In this document: positions 9,724 through 18,887 of the stretch, piece after piece | Layout: each line of letters opens with the position of its first letter | Position numbering within the stretch: the stretch's first letter is position 1 | Assembly (NCBI GenBank): GCA_964230215.1 | Contig: CAXRGQ010000007.1 | Coordinates: 124,001 to 188,000, forward strand | Source: JAUILH01 sp964230215 | Lineage (GTDB): Bacteria; Bacteroidota; Bacteroidia; Flavobacteriales_D; JAUILH01 | Length of the DNA stretch: 64,000 bases | Reading direction: 5' to 3' | Position numbers and translations under genes: made by a program | Notes under the pieces: generated by a model | What the model was told of the DNA's origin: nothing | What the model saw: only the letters and a program-made list of their open reading frames with translations | Database searches by the model: none

Positions 9724-11328
9724 ATGAAATCTATAGGATTAATAATTGTTGCGCTTTTATCTCTCGGGGTACACGGTCAAAAAGATATACTTGACAAGAA
9801 TAAATTGTTAGTGGACAGCTTATTTTATGATGCCCCTAATAAAGCATTAGAAATTTGTGAGAACAGCATTCCGATTTCTATCAATTCAAACGACACTATG
9901 ATGATTAGTTACTTTCTGGATCAGTCTGGAGAGCTAAACCGAATGTTAGGGAATTATGATTTGGCCGTTGAGCAACTGCATAAATGTCTACAATTCAAAC
10001 AGAATTGGCAGGATTTAAAAGATTTGTCCATTACTCACAATAATCTTGGAAAGACCTACGGGCAGCAGGGTCAATACAAATTATCTGTTAAGCACTTTAT
10101 CTATGCACTAAAATTGATGGAAGAGGACAAAAATCTTTTGGGGCAGTCCTTCTACCTGAATAATCTTGCTGCGATTTATGATCTTCAACACAACTATCAT
10201 GAAGCCATTAATTACTATGAGCAGTCACTAGCTATCAAAGAAGAACTCGGAGATAAAAAGGGCATAGCTGCAAGCAATACCAATTTGGGAATATCATACT
10301 TCCATCTTAATGAGCTTGATAAAGCCATAATGTATCACACCAAGGCTTATGAAATTTATCTTGAATTAAAGGATACCACGCGATTGTCAAGGACCATGAG
10401 CAATATGGGCAGAACCTATATAGAACTTGAAGAATACAATCTTGCGCATGACATTCTACTTGATGCCAATAAAATGGAGGCTGCAATAACTGATCAGAAA
10501 CTTAAAATGGATTTATACAACAACATTGGCTTAGTATATATCCAAACCGGTGAGCTTGATAGTGCAAGGCATTACCTGACTATGGCCGAGGAAATGGGCT
10601 TGAGCGCGGGAGCATGGTCTATTTTAGTTAGCAATTATCAAACGCATTCTATTCTTGAAGAAAAGACTGGAAATTTAGGCTTAGCCCTAGATTATCTCAA
10701 GAAAAGCATGCAATACAATGATTCCTTAATTAATGAAGCCAACATCAATGCTGTGGCAGAAATGCGTGGGAAGTACGAACATGAAAAAAACATGCGTTTA
10801 ATCAGCGAAAGTGAACTCGCGAACGCCAAAAAACAGCGCTTAATTGAGGAGCAAAAGTACGCCTTGCTTTTGTGGTCAAGTATCGCTATAACAGGCCTAT
10901 TATTAATTATTTTATTTCTGTTTTTGTATCTCAATAAGCGAAAAAACCATAATCTGCTTCAGGGACAATTAAGTTTGATAAAAACTAAGAATGAATTATT
11001 AGCTCAGATTAACAAAGAGGTTAAAGATGAATTAAATAAAACTCAAATTAGTCTTGAAGAAAAAGAAGCTGTACTAAGTAATGTGTTCGAGAAATCTAAA
11101 AACATAGAATTACCACCAGAACTTCTCGCGCTTAGTAAACGAGAGCTAGAAGTGTTATCATATTTAGCCCTTGGTTGGAGCGATGAGCAATTGGCAAATA
11201 AACTTTTTGTGTCAAAGTCAACAATAAAAACCCATCTAAGACGGATTTATTCCAAATTACTTGTGCGTGGCCGTGCTGAAGCGGTCAACATTGCTCATAA
11301 GTACAATATTATCGGCAATGAGCTCTAA
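9724..11328 (+). CDS. Membrane-anchored TPR sensor with C-terminal LuxR-type HTH
   Basis: A 534-residue transcription regulator. It has a signal peptide or N-terminal anchor (1-19, ending GVHGQ), then about six or seven tetratricopeptide repeats (about 75-350; for example NNLGKTYGQQGQYKLSVKHF and NLAAIYDLQHNYHEAINYYE). One transmembrane helix follows near 379-401, then a cytoplasmic coiled coil (about 405-460) and a LuxR/GerE domain (about 468-534: LSKRELEVLSYLALGWSDEQ, then KSTIKTHLRRIYSKL). The topology implies a periplasmic TPR sensor controlling a membrane-tethered DNA-binding domain, an architecture common in Bacteroidota. It is divergent from the small LuxR gene. The signal sensed is unknown. 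Confidence 0.8.
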   Translation: MKSIGLIIVALLSLGVHGQKDILDKNKLLVDSLFYDAPNKALEICENSIPISINSNDTMMISYFLDQSGELNRMLGNYDLAVEQLHKCLQFKQNWQDLKDLSITHNNLGKTYGQQGQYKLSVKHFIYALKLMEEDKNLLGQSFYLNNLAAIYDLQHNYHEAINYYEQSLAIKEELGDKKGIAASNTNLGISYFHLNELDKAIMYHTKAYEIYLELKDTTRLSRTMSNMGRTYIELEEYNLAHDILLDANKMEAAITDQKLKMDLYNNIGLVYIQTGELDSARHYLTMAEEMGLSAGAWSILVSNYQTHSILEEKTGNLGLALDYLKKSMQYNDSLINEANINAVAEMRGKYEHEKNMRLISESELANAKKQRLIEEQKYALLLWSSIAITGLLLIILFLFLYLNKRKNHNLLQGQLSLIKTKNELLAQINKEVKDELNKTQISLEEKEAVLSNVFEKSKNIELPPELLALSKRELEVLSYLALGWSDEQLANKLFVSKSTIKTHLRRIYSKLLVRGRAEAVNIAHKYNIIGNEL

Positions 11329-11404
11329 ATGCATGCTCTTAACATACTTTAAGAATTGAACCATACTTAGTAATCAGAGTATTACGTTTAGAAGTTTTGC
11401 CAAC

Positions 11405-11437
11405 AAAAAAGCCCTGGCAATTTTGACTACCAGGGCT
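11405..11437 (-). terminator. Rho-independent terminator of tRNA-Gln
   Basis: An 8-bp stem (AGCCCTGG at 11410-11417 with CCAGGGCT at 11430-11437) is followed, on the minus strand, by a run of six T (plus-strand A at 11405-11410). It begins 7 bp downstream of the tRNA 3' end. It also sits about 80 bp beyond the stop of the plus-strand TPR/LuxR gene, but it lacks a good U-tract in that direction. Confidence 0.85.
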
Positions 11438-11443
11438 TCTGAG

Positions 11444-11515
11444 TTGCCCCACAAGGACTCGAACCTTGACTGACTGGACCAAAACCAGGTGTCCTGCCAA
11501 TTAGACGATGGGGCA
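11444..11515 (-). tRNA. tRNA-Gln (anticodon TTG)
   Basis: A 72-nt cloverleaf on the minus strand. The acceptor stem TGCCCCA pairs with TGGGGCA, discriminator A. The D arm is GTCT/GGAC around AATTGGCA, the anticodon loop is TTTTGGT with anticodon TTG, and the T arm is CAAGG TTCGAGT CCTTG. The first anticodon-stem pair is a C/T mismatch. The 3' CCA is not encoded, so it must be added after transcription. A promoter lies immediately upstream and a terminator immediately downstream, so it is a single-gene unit. Confidence 0.93.
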
Positions 11516-11524
11516 ATCGGATGG

Positions 11525-11553
11525 CAAAAATAAACAAATTTTTATTTAGACAA
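11525..11553 (-). promoter_or_regulatory. Promoter of tRNA-Gln
   Basis: On the minus strand, TTG (11553-11551), an 18-nt spacer, then TATTTTTG (11532-11525) matches TTG/TAnnTTTG. The predicted start near 11521 lies about 6 nt before the mature tRNA 5' end. It is the best placed promoter in the window. Confidence 0.65.
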
Positions 11554-11575
11554 ACGCATTCAGTAAATATTATAC

Positions 11576-11604
11576 TTAGAACCACAATTTATTTCATAAA
11601 TTCG
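11576..11604 (+). promoter_or_regulatory. Possible promoter of the GT117 gene
   Basis: TTA (11576-11578), an 18-nt spacer, then TAAATTCG (11597-11604), one mismatch from TAnnTTTG. The same octamer occurs in the predicted promoter at 33231-33238. The leader to the ATG at 11625 would be about 17 nt. Confidence 0.35.
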
Positions 11605-11624
11605 CAGCTATTCAATCAAACAAT

Positions 11625-14600
11625 ATGGATTATAACAAGTACAACAAATACATAGGATGGGCATTATTCACCATCGCTGCATTCGTTTATTTCGCTACAA
11701 TGGAGAGATCTGTGAGTCTTTGGGATTGTGGGGAGTACGCAGCAACAAGTTATAAGTTAGAAGTTGGCCACCCTCCTGGTGCACCTCTGTATCAAATGAT
11801 TAACCGTGTTTTGAGTGCATTTGTTGGTCCTCAATCTGTTGCACTTGTTATCAATATGGTTTCTGCCTTATCGAGTGCGTTTACCATATTATTCCTTTTC
11901 TGGACAATTACAGCTATTGCGAAGAAATTAGCGACTAGTAAGGTTAGCTTTGGAAGAAAAAAGGATGATGCTGTTTTGGATCAAGGCGCGACAAGTGGAG
12001 CTAAGCTAAACGATGGCCAAATGTGGGCAATTTTGGGAAGCGGTATTGTTGGTTCATTGGTTTATACGTTTACGGATTCATTCTGGTTTAGTGCGGTTGA
12101 AGCGGAAGTTTACGCCATGTCTTCGTTCTTTACTGCCCTGGTTTTCTGGGCTATGTATAAGTGGGATGAAGAAATGGAGCGTTTCGAAAATGGCGAAACA
12201 AAAAGAAACCCAGATTATTGGATCGTATTTATCCTATTTATGGTTGGACTATCTATCGGTGTCCATCTACTTAACCTCCTTGCGATTCCAGCAATGGGCT
12301 TCCTATACTATTTTAGAAAAGCTCAAAAACCTACTCTACTTGGATTTGCAATTACAGGGATTTCGTCTTTCGTAGTTCTTCAAGTAATTCAAACATTCAT
12401 TATTCCGGGTACCGCAAAATGGATTGCAGGTCTTGAAATTTACTTTGTAAATAGCCTCCACATGCCGTTTGGTTCTGGTATGATTATGTTCTTTATTTTA
12501 CTCGTTGGTGTCCTAGCTGGTGGTATTATCTATTCTAGAAAGAAGGACTGGGTGAATGTTAACACCGCTTTTGTATCACTAACCGCCCTGTACATTGGCT
12601 ACTCTTGTTTTGCAATGATTCCGATTAGGTCAAACGCTGATTTACCAATTGACGAGAATAACCCTGAAAATGCCGTTGCACTTGAATCATACTTATTACG
12701 TGAGCAATATGGTGACAGACCTCTATTTAAAGGACCACAATTCACTTCTATTCCGAACGACCAAAATGAATATGGCGACAAGTCTGATGTTTATGTTAGA
12801 AGATATGTAGTTAAATCTGGCGAAGAACAGTTAGAAGGCTTTAAGAGTGAGGAAGATGCTCAAGATTATAAGGACACTTATCATCCAGAGGCAGAAATTG
12901 TTGAAGAATATTACTTAGCAGATGACAGAGAGTTCACAGTTACTACCTACCCTGACGGAATGGAAGTTTTCTTGCCAAGGATGTATAGTAACGATGACCG
13001 TCATATAGATGCTTATAAAATGTGGTCTGGCTATCCTGATAATCCTGCTGCAGACCCTGATAGAGAACCTACTATGGTTGGAAGTAGAAAGGTTTATATG
13101 CCAACGTCTTCAGAGAACAGACGTTACTTCTTTGACTATCAGTTCATGCATATGTACTGGCGTTATTTCATGTGGAATTTCTCCGGAAGACAGAATGACG
13201 ACCACAACCAAAATGGTGATTTAACCATTGGTAACTGGCAATCTGGTCTAAATTTTATTGATAGAGAGCGCTTAGGTGATCAATCGACTTTGCCAGAGCA
13301 TAGAAAGGCTAATTATGCGAATAACAAGTATTTCCTATTACCACTATTACTTGGTTTAATTGGATTACTATATCACGCATACCGTCATTGGCAAGATTGG
13401 TGGGTAGTTATGCTACTGTTCATCTTTACAGGATTCTTAGTTGTATTCTACCTTAATCAAAAACCGATGGAGCCGCGTGAGCGTGATTATGCTTATGCAG
13501 CATCATTCTACGCCTTTAGTATATGGGTTGGACTCTCGGTCTACGCCATATATGATATGGCCAGAAAACTGAATTGGAAAGGATTTGCAAACGTCATGGT
13601 ATATCCTTTAGGCGCTGGCGTATTCTTCTTGTTAATGGAAATTGTATCGGATAATAACCATACAATGTCATACTCTGTTTTATATATGACACTTGTTTTT
13701 GGTGGAGTGCTCGGTTTAATGATGTATTTGAAAAACATGATTAAAGACGGCAAAACCCATGCAATGGTAATTACCGGATTACTCGCTATAGTGCCTATAA
13801 TCATGGGTGTTCAGAACTGGAATGATCATGATAGATCAGGACGTTTTATTCCTAGAGAAACCGCCAAAAACTATCTAAAAGCCTGTGATGAACAAGCCGT
13901 TCTATTCACGAATGGTGATAACGATACCTTCCCACTATGGTACGTTCAAGAAGTTGAGGAATTTAGAACAGATATTAGAACAGTGAACCTTAGCTTAGCC
14001 AATACAGATTGGTATATCGAACAGACTACACGTAGAATGTACGATTCTGATCCATTACCAGTAAGCTTTAAAGAGTATCAATATAGACAAGGTGCACATC
14101 TAGATTTTGCGGCAACACCTGCTGGTGTAATGCATCACTGGTTAAACGCATTGGTATCTCGTAGTGAAAATCCTGCTTACCAAATTCACCCTGACTTAGA
14201 GAAAGCGGTTAGTTTATCGCTAAAACACTCTCCTGGTGGATGCTACAGCGCTTTGGCTACCTACTTAGAAAACCCAGGTTATGAAGAATTCAGAAACCGT
14301 GTGTTTGGAGGTTTAGCAGCACAGTTAAAGCAATACAAAGGGGCTAAAAACGAAACGGTAGATCTTAAAGAAGCCCTTAGTAAGTTAGCTTCTAAAGAAT
14401 GGATTTTCCCTGACCCATCAAAACAAGGGAAGTTTGTGAGCTACATACCTTATCGTTCTTATTCGGTTGAGGTAAGCGAAGAAGCTAAGCAGTCCCTACT
14501 AGAATCAGAGGCAGTGCCAGCTGACAGCTATGAGAAAATGGTAGATGAACTGCAATTCTCAATAGGAAAGAGTCATTTATTGAAAGCTGATTTATTGATA

Positions 14601-15803
14601 CTTGATTTAGTTGCATCTAGTAACTGGGAGCGTCCAATTTACTTTGCGGCAACAGGTGGAAAATCTGCTTACGTGGGACTTGACAACTATTTCCAAATGG
14701 AAGGCCTTGTATATAGACTTGTGCCGATTAGAGGTGCTGGCAACAGATTTGGTCTTTATGGTAATATCTACTCGGATAAGATGTATGATATGGTAATGAA
14801 CGAATGGGATTGGGGTAACCTCAAGGGTGAAAACGTTCTAGTTGATTACACAAACCGCAGGCCTGTTGGAAACTTTAGAATGCAGTACAGCTCATTAGCT
14901 GACCAACTAGTTAGTGAAGCCATGGCCAAAATTGATGATAAGAAATATGCTGAAGAGCGTCTGCTAATGGCAAAGAATGTCTTGGACAAATGTGATGAGG
15001 TATTCCCGAATAGTAAAGTGCCATTTGACAACTTTAGCAGTGTTAGCGTTGATGTATATTTAAGCATTGCCGATGGACTAGAAAAAACGGGTAATGCAGA
15101 AGCAGCAAATGATGCTAGAAACAGTGCGAAATCAATCACAGAGATTCTTGTGAAATACACACAAGATGACTTCAATCACTTTAAAGGATTCGAATGGCGC
15201 ATGTTTACTAGTGATAGATCTATGGATGACGTAGCTCAGCAACTTGTAATTGGCTACACAACACTGGAGAGAATTTCACAAAGCTTCCAGAGACACCTAT
15301 TACAAACTAAGGAGGGGCCAGCTCTAGAATTCTATGAGACTGAATTAAGCGCCATCAACCAGACTAAGAATCAATACTTAGATGAGTTATTAGTTGCAAT
15401 TAATACTAAAATTGGAGAGGTAATGGAAGACTACTCTGATGAATCAATTTTAGCACAGAAAAAACGATTTGCGACCGTTGCTCAAGGGTTCTTCTTTGAT
15501 ATAATTCCTGATATGAAGCTTCAACAGTTAGAGAAGTTGATACAGGCAAAAAGTAAAGAGATTCAAGAGCAACAGCTTAGTCAGGAGGAAGCAAACAAGC
15601 AACTTAGCATGTACGCTATAAACACGGCTAATCAAATGATTGGTTCTTATGGAAACATTATGCTATGGACGAAGGATATTCTACTTGGAAGAGCTCAGAA
15701 TGACAATCCACGTACTCAAGAAGAGTTAGACAACATTAAACGTTCGCAGGCATTATTACAATACTTCCAACAACTTGGCTTAATGCAAACGGTTGAAATG
15801 TAA
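11625..15803 (+). CDS. DUF2723 / glycosyltransferase family 117 membrane protein
   Basis: A 1392-residue protein whose N-terminal half is a polytopic membrane domain of the DUF2723 family (GT117; the human relative TMEM260 is a protein O-mannosyltransferase). Diagnostic motifs are WDCGEYAATSYKLEVGHPPG (about residues 33-52), whose acidic residues resemble the catalytic loop of GT-C enzymes, and KPMEPRERDYAYAASFY (about 620). About 12 hydrophobic segments lie before residue 730. The C-terminal half is soluble, contains FTNGDNDTFPLWYVQEV (about 765) and helix-rich segments, and probably faces the periplasm. It overlaps the downstream deacetylase by one base (TAATG). A role in lipid-linked sugar transfer to exported proteins is likely but inferred from the family. 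Confidence 0.88.
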   Translation: MDYNKYNKYIGWALFTIAAFVYFATMERSVSLWDCGEYAATSYKLEVGHPPGAPLYQMINRVLSAFVGPQSVALVINMVSALSSAFTILFLFWTITAIAKKLATSKVSFGRKKDDAVLDQGATSGAKLNDGQMWAILGSGIVGSLVYTFTDSFWFSAVEAEVYAMSSFFTALVFWAMYKWDEEMERFENGETKRNPDYWIVFILFMVGLSIGVHLLNLLAIPAMGFLYYFRKAQKPTLLGFAITGISSFVVLQVIQTFIIPGTAKWIAGLEIYFVNSLHMPFGSGMIMFFILLVGVLAGGIIYSRKKDWVNVNTAFVSLTALYIGYSCFAMIPIRSNADLPIDENNPENAVALESYLLREQYGDRPLFKGPQFTSIPNDQNEYGDKSDVYVRRYVVKSGEEQLEGFKSEEDAQDYKDTYHPEAEIVEEYYLADDREFTVTTYPDGMEVFLPRMYSNDDRHIDAYKMWSGYPDNPAADPDREPTMVGSRKVYMPTSSENRRYFFDYQFMHMYWRYFMWNFSGRQNDDHNQNGDLTIGNWQSGLNFIDRERLGDQSTLPEHRKANYANNKYFLLPLLLGLIGLLYHAYRHWQDWWVVMLLFIFTGFLVVFYLNQKPMEPRERDYAYAASFYAFSIWVGLSVYAIYDMARKLNWKGFANVMVYPLGAGVFFLLMEIVSDNNHTMSYSVLYMTLVFGGVLGLMMYLKNMIKDGKTHAMVITGLLAIVPIIMGVQNWNDHDRSGRFIPRETAKNYLKACDEQAVLFTNGDNDTFPLWYVQEVEEFRTDIRTVNLSLANTDWYIEQTTRRMYDSDPLPVSFKEYQYRQGAHLDFAATPAGVMHHWLNALVSRSENPAYQIHPDLEKAVSLSLKHSPGGCYSALATYLENPGYEEFRNRVFGGLAAQLKQYKGAKNETVDLKEALSKLASKEWIFPDPSKQGKFVSYIPYRSYSVEVSEEAKQSLLESEAVPADSYEKMVDELQFSIGKSHLLKADLLILDLVASSNWERPIYFAATGGKSAYVGLDNYFQMEGLVYRLVPIRGAGNRFGLYGNIYSDKMYDMVMNEWDWGNLKGENVLVDYTNRRPVGNFRMQYSSLADQLVSEAMAKIDDKKYAEERLLMAKNVLDKCDEVFPNSKVPFDNFSSVSVDVYLSIADGLEKTGNAEAANDARNSAKSITEILVKYTQDDFNHFKGFEWRMFTSDRSMDDVAQQLVIGYTTLERISQSFQRHLLQTKEGPALEFYETELSAINQTKNQYLDELLVAINTKIGEVMEDYSDESILAQKKRFATVAQGFFFDIIPDMKLQQLEKLIQAKSKEIQEQQLSQEEANKQLSMYAINTANQMIGSYGNIMLWTKDILLGRAQNDNPRTQEELDNIKRSQALLQYFQQLGLMQTVEM

Positions 15804-16411
15804 TGTATCTTAGTAAAACGCCGGCAATTGTAAAACCCATATCAAAGCATTTGGTATGGAATGTTCAAGACGCTGGTAATAAAATATACTTAACGTTTGA
15901 TGACGGACCAACCCCAGATGTAACATCTGGGGTTTTGTCATTACTAGATGCGTATCAGGCTAAAGCAACCTTTTTCTGTATTGGTAAGAACGTAATTGAA
16001 CACCCTGAAATCTTCCAAAGAACTGTGCTCAACGGTCATTCGGTTGCTAATCATAGTTTTAGTCATGAGAACGGCTGGAAAACGAATAACCGTGACTACT
16101 ACAAATCCTATCTTAAATGCGCTGAGATTGTTGATAGTAGATTATTCCGCCCACCCTATGGCAAAATCACCCAATCTCAAGCAAGAGCTATTGGAAAACG
16201 ATCAAACATTATTATGTGGGATGTCCTAAGCGGAGATTTTGACCCGAAAACAAATGCTAATGCTTGTGCCAGAAGAGTTATTAAAAACACTCGTCCAGGC
16301 TCTATTATAGTCTTTCATGATAGTTTCAAAGCGAAAGATAAAATGTTGCCTGCTCTAGAGCAGTGTTTAGATCACTTTAGCGATAAAGGATTCGAGTTTG
16401 ATCAGCTTTAA
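15803..16411 (+). CDS. Polysaccharide deacetylase (NodB homology domain)
   Basis: A 202-residue carbohydrate esterase family 4 enzyme, a metal-dependent N-deacetylase of polysaccharides such as chitin oligomers, peptidoglycan or PNAG. All motifs are present: TFDDGP (31-36, catalytic base and metal Asp), HSFSH (84-88, metal His pair), RPPYG (116-120), DVLSGDFD and the late IIVFHDS with catalytic His. There is no signal peptide, so as read it would be cytoplasmic, as for several Bacteroidota homologues. It starts within the stop of the GT117 gene (TAATG), which indicates coupled translation. Its 3' end overlaps the convergent TonB receptor by 4 bp. The substrate is unknown. Confidence 0.88.
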   Translation: MYLSKTPAIVKPISKHLVWNVQDAGNKIYLTFDDGPTPDVTSGVLSLLDAYQAKATFFCIGKNVIEHPEIFQRTVLNGHSVANHSFSHENGWKTNNRDYYKSYLKCAEIVDSRLFRPPYGKITQSQARAIGKRSNIIMWDVLSGDFDPKTNANACARRVIKNTRPGSIIVFHDSFKAKDKMLPALEQCLDHFSDKGFEFDQL

Positions 16412-18813
16412 AAATCTATGCGATAATAGAATATTGGTAAAAAGCCAAGTTGATAGTTCTCTCTAATATCTCTTCCATCAGGTAGACCTGGTGTATAAGT
16501 TAAGCCAAGGATGTTTTGTTGCCCTGTGATGTTAATCAGATCTAAGGCTATTTCATGACTCACCTTCTTAGCATTGATTCTATAGTTGATCTTTAAATCC
16601 AATCTAAAGTAATCTCTAAACTGAAATTCGTTGTATTGATCATCTATAAAAATTAGCTCATTCTGCACATTAGACGCTGCTGTGTCAACAATACCATAGC
16701 GACTGCCTCCACCCCAAGTAACTTTACCACCAATACCGAGAAGATTCTTCTTGTTTATTTTAAACTCTTTACCAAAAAGACCGTTCACAATATAATTCCC
16801 ATTGAAATCCGTGTTTCTTTTAACGCCATCGCTTCCTGTATACTTTGAGTCATATAAGCTTCCTGTAATCAAGAAGAATATATCATTATCAAAAAACTTC
16901 TCAATGGTTAGTTCTAGTCCAAAATTCTCTCCAGTACCCGTATTTTGAAGTTCATCTGGAAAGAAGCGACTGAAGCCTGAACCCTGATTTACGAGTGAAA
17001 AAGACGAACTAGCCACCTCAACTGGTACATTAAAGAGATATTGATAATATACCTCAGCCTTAATTCTTAGTTTACTCTTAAATGCTTTATTGTAGCCCAA
17101 TACCATGTGAGCGCTTTTGGTAACATCCATATCATCATTGTAATAGACTTTATTGTTGTTACTATCTAAGTCATGGAAATAGTAGGTGTATAAGGGTTGT
17201 ATTTGACTATGCATACCTGCTCCAAAATTAATGGATTGCATATTCTTCATCTTATACTTTAGGCCCAGTCTAGGCTCGATTGCAGACAATGAATTACTCT
17301 GCTCAAAATATAGCATGTGCCACCCTGTGGTAATTGTTAGATTATCTGACGCTTTGTATTTCCATTGAATAAATGGTTGAAGAAGAAGCGTTGTCCCATC
17401 CGCATTCCATCTACTCTTATAATCATTTGGAACACCAAAATCCCTTAAAATACTGTCTTGGAAGTTGTAAAATATAATATCTGAAGTAAACCCATACTTT
17501 AAAACATGTTGGCGATTTATTTTGGTTGTAGCATTGATTGCCTGGTTAAGTCTATAAGTTGTGTAGAGATACCCTCTTAAATCATATATAGAGTCTACCA
17601 CAAACTCATTGCTTGTACTATCTATATGTCTAACAACGATATTATGATCTGAGTATTGACTGCTATAAGAGCCCGCAAATGTAGCTGAGAAAAACGTCTT
17701 TTTATTAATGGACTTGGTATATCGTAGACCACCGAATGCGGTTCTCGTCCCAAAATATTGGTCCTTATCATTCTCTCCATACAAATCAATCTCATCTGGA
17801 TTTTTCTCATTCGATATTAGAATATCTATATCACTCTTACCCCCGACACCAAATATCCCTATATGCCCGTTGTTTTTAGTTGGAAAACTCAATTTAAATG
17901 CTCCATCTTGATACTTTGGAATAGCATTAGTTCCAACATCAATGCCTAAAGATTGGAATATACCTAGTGTTGAATAACGATAATTAGCAAGGTAGGATGA
18001 TCCTTTTTCTTTATTAATTGGCCCCTCTGCATTAACGTCCATACCAATCACACCAAATTGTCCCGAAAACTCATGATTTTGGGTATTACCATTTCGCAGA
18101 TTTAAATCAAACACTGCAGAAATACTATTACCGTATTCAGCCGGAAATGCACTTGTAAAGAAATCACCATTTGAAATCACTTTGTTATTTAGGATGGTTT
18201 GAGGTCCACCCTGGCTTCCTGGTATTGCAAAGTGATTTGGGTTTGGAATTTGAATTCCTTCAACCTGCCATAACACGCCAATTGGAGAGTTACCTCTCAC
18301 CACAATATCATTTCGTGAGTCATCTGTACCTGAGACACCGGCATAATTACTCGCCATACGGGCAGGATCTCCTCTACTTCCAGCATATCTATCCGTTTCT
18401 TCTACTGAAAATCGCCTAGCAGACACCATGGCCATTTCATTGCTTGCCTCACCGCGCTCTACGTCATCTTTTATAACTAGTGCGTCCATATCCGCAATAG
18501 ACTCTTCTAACTCAACATTAGCTATAAATTCTTTACCAGATGTCAGGTTTAATTCAGTTACAAAATCCTTGTATCCAACATAACTAAATACTAAGGCATA
18601 TCTACCAACCACAATATCTTGAAAGACAAACTTACCATTTACATCAGTCCCAACTTTTGATACTACAGTGGAATCCTTTACAAGGCTTACTTTAACACCA
18701 ATTAATTCTGATTTACTTTCTAGATCGACAACGCGTCCTCTAATATTCTGTTTTGGCTGCGCATGTAGCACAGCTGTGCACATAATAGCAAGTAATATTA
18801 GTATGCTTTTCAC
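16408..18813 (-). CDS. TonB-dependent receptor with carboxypeptidase-like N-domain
   Basis: An 801-residue outer-membrane receptor. It has a signal peptide (MKSILILLAIMCTAVLHAQ), a carboxypeptidase-regulatory-like domain (about 22-110; IRGRVVDLESKSELIGVKVS), a plug (about 130-245; NDIVVRGNSPIGVLWQVEG and SGNSIS-like strands), then a beta-barrel ending in the aromatic YYRIDF typical of proteins assembled by BAM. The start codon is GTG at 18813. It is on the same strand as, and 74 bp downstream of, the second PorP/SprF gene, so it may be read with the adhesin cassette. A near-perfect palindrome in that gap could instead give it separate control. The substrate cannot be told. Confidence 0.85.
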   Translation of the reverse strand: MKSILILLAIMCTAVLHAQPKQNIRGRVVDLESKSELIGVKVSLVKDSTVVSKVGTDVNGKFVFQDIVVGRYALVFSYVGYKDFVTELNLTSGKEFIANVELEESIADMDALVIKDDVERGEASNEMAMVSARRFSVEETDRYAGSRGDPARMASNYAGVSGTDDSRNDIVVRGNSPIGVLWQVEGIQIPNPNHFAIPGSQGGPQTILNNKVISNGDFFTSAFPAEYGNSISAVFDLNLRNGNTQNHEFSGQFGVIGMDVNAEGPINKEKGSSYLANYRYSTLGIFQSLGIDVGTNAIPKYQDGAFKLSFPTKNNGHIGIFGVGGKSDIDILISNEKNPDEIDLYGENDKDQYFGTRTAFGGLRYTKSINKKTFFSATFAGSYSSQYSDHNIVVRHIDSTSNEFVVDSIYDLRGYLYTTYRLNQAINATTKINRQHVLKYGFTSDIIFYNFQDSILRDFGVPNDYKSRWNADGTTLLLQPFIQWKYKASDNLTITTGWHMLYFEQSNSLSAIEPRLGLKYKMKNMQSINFGAGMHSQIQPLYTYYFHDLDSNNNKVYYNDDMDVTKSAHMVLGYNKAFKSKLRIKAEVYYQYLFNVPVEVASSSFSLVNQGSGFSRFFPDELQNTGTGENFGLELTIEKFFDNDIFFLITGSLYDSKYTGSDGVKRNTDFNGNYIVNGLFGKEFKINKKNLLGIGGKVTWGGGSRYGIVDTAASNVQNELIFIDDQYNEFQFRDYFRLDLKINYRINAKKVSHEIALDLINITGQQNILGLTYTPGLPDGRDIRENYQLGFLPIFYYRIDF

Positions 18814-18864
18814 TTATCTCAATTTTTATATTGACGGCAATTTAAGTATAAATGAAAAAAGAGA

Positions 18865-18882
18865 TTTACGGTATACCGCAAA
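18865..18882. promoter_or_regulatory. Palindrome between sprF-like gene and TonB receptor, possible operator
   Basis: TTTaCGGTATACCGcAAA is an 18-bp inverted repeat with a single mismatched pair around the perfect 10-bp core CGGTATACCG. It lies 52 bp upstream of the receptor's GTG start and just after the PorP/SprF stop. There is no loop or T-run of the form needed for a terminator, so a binding site for a dimeric regulator is the more likely reading. No regulator is assigned. Confidence 0.3.
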
Positions 18883-18887
18883 TGGAA

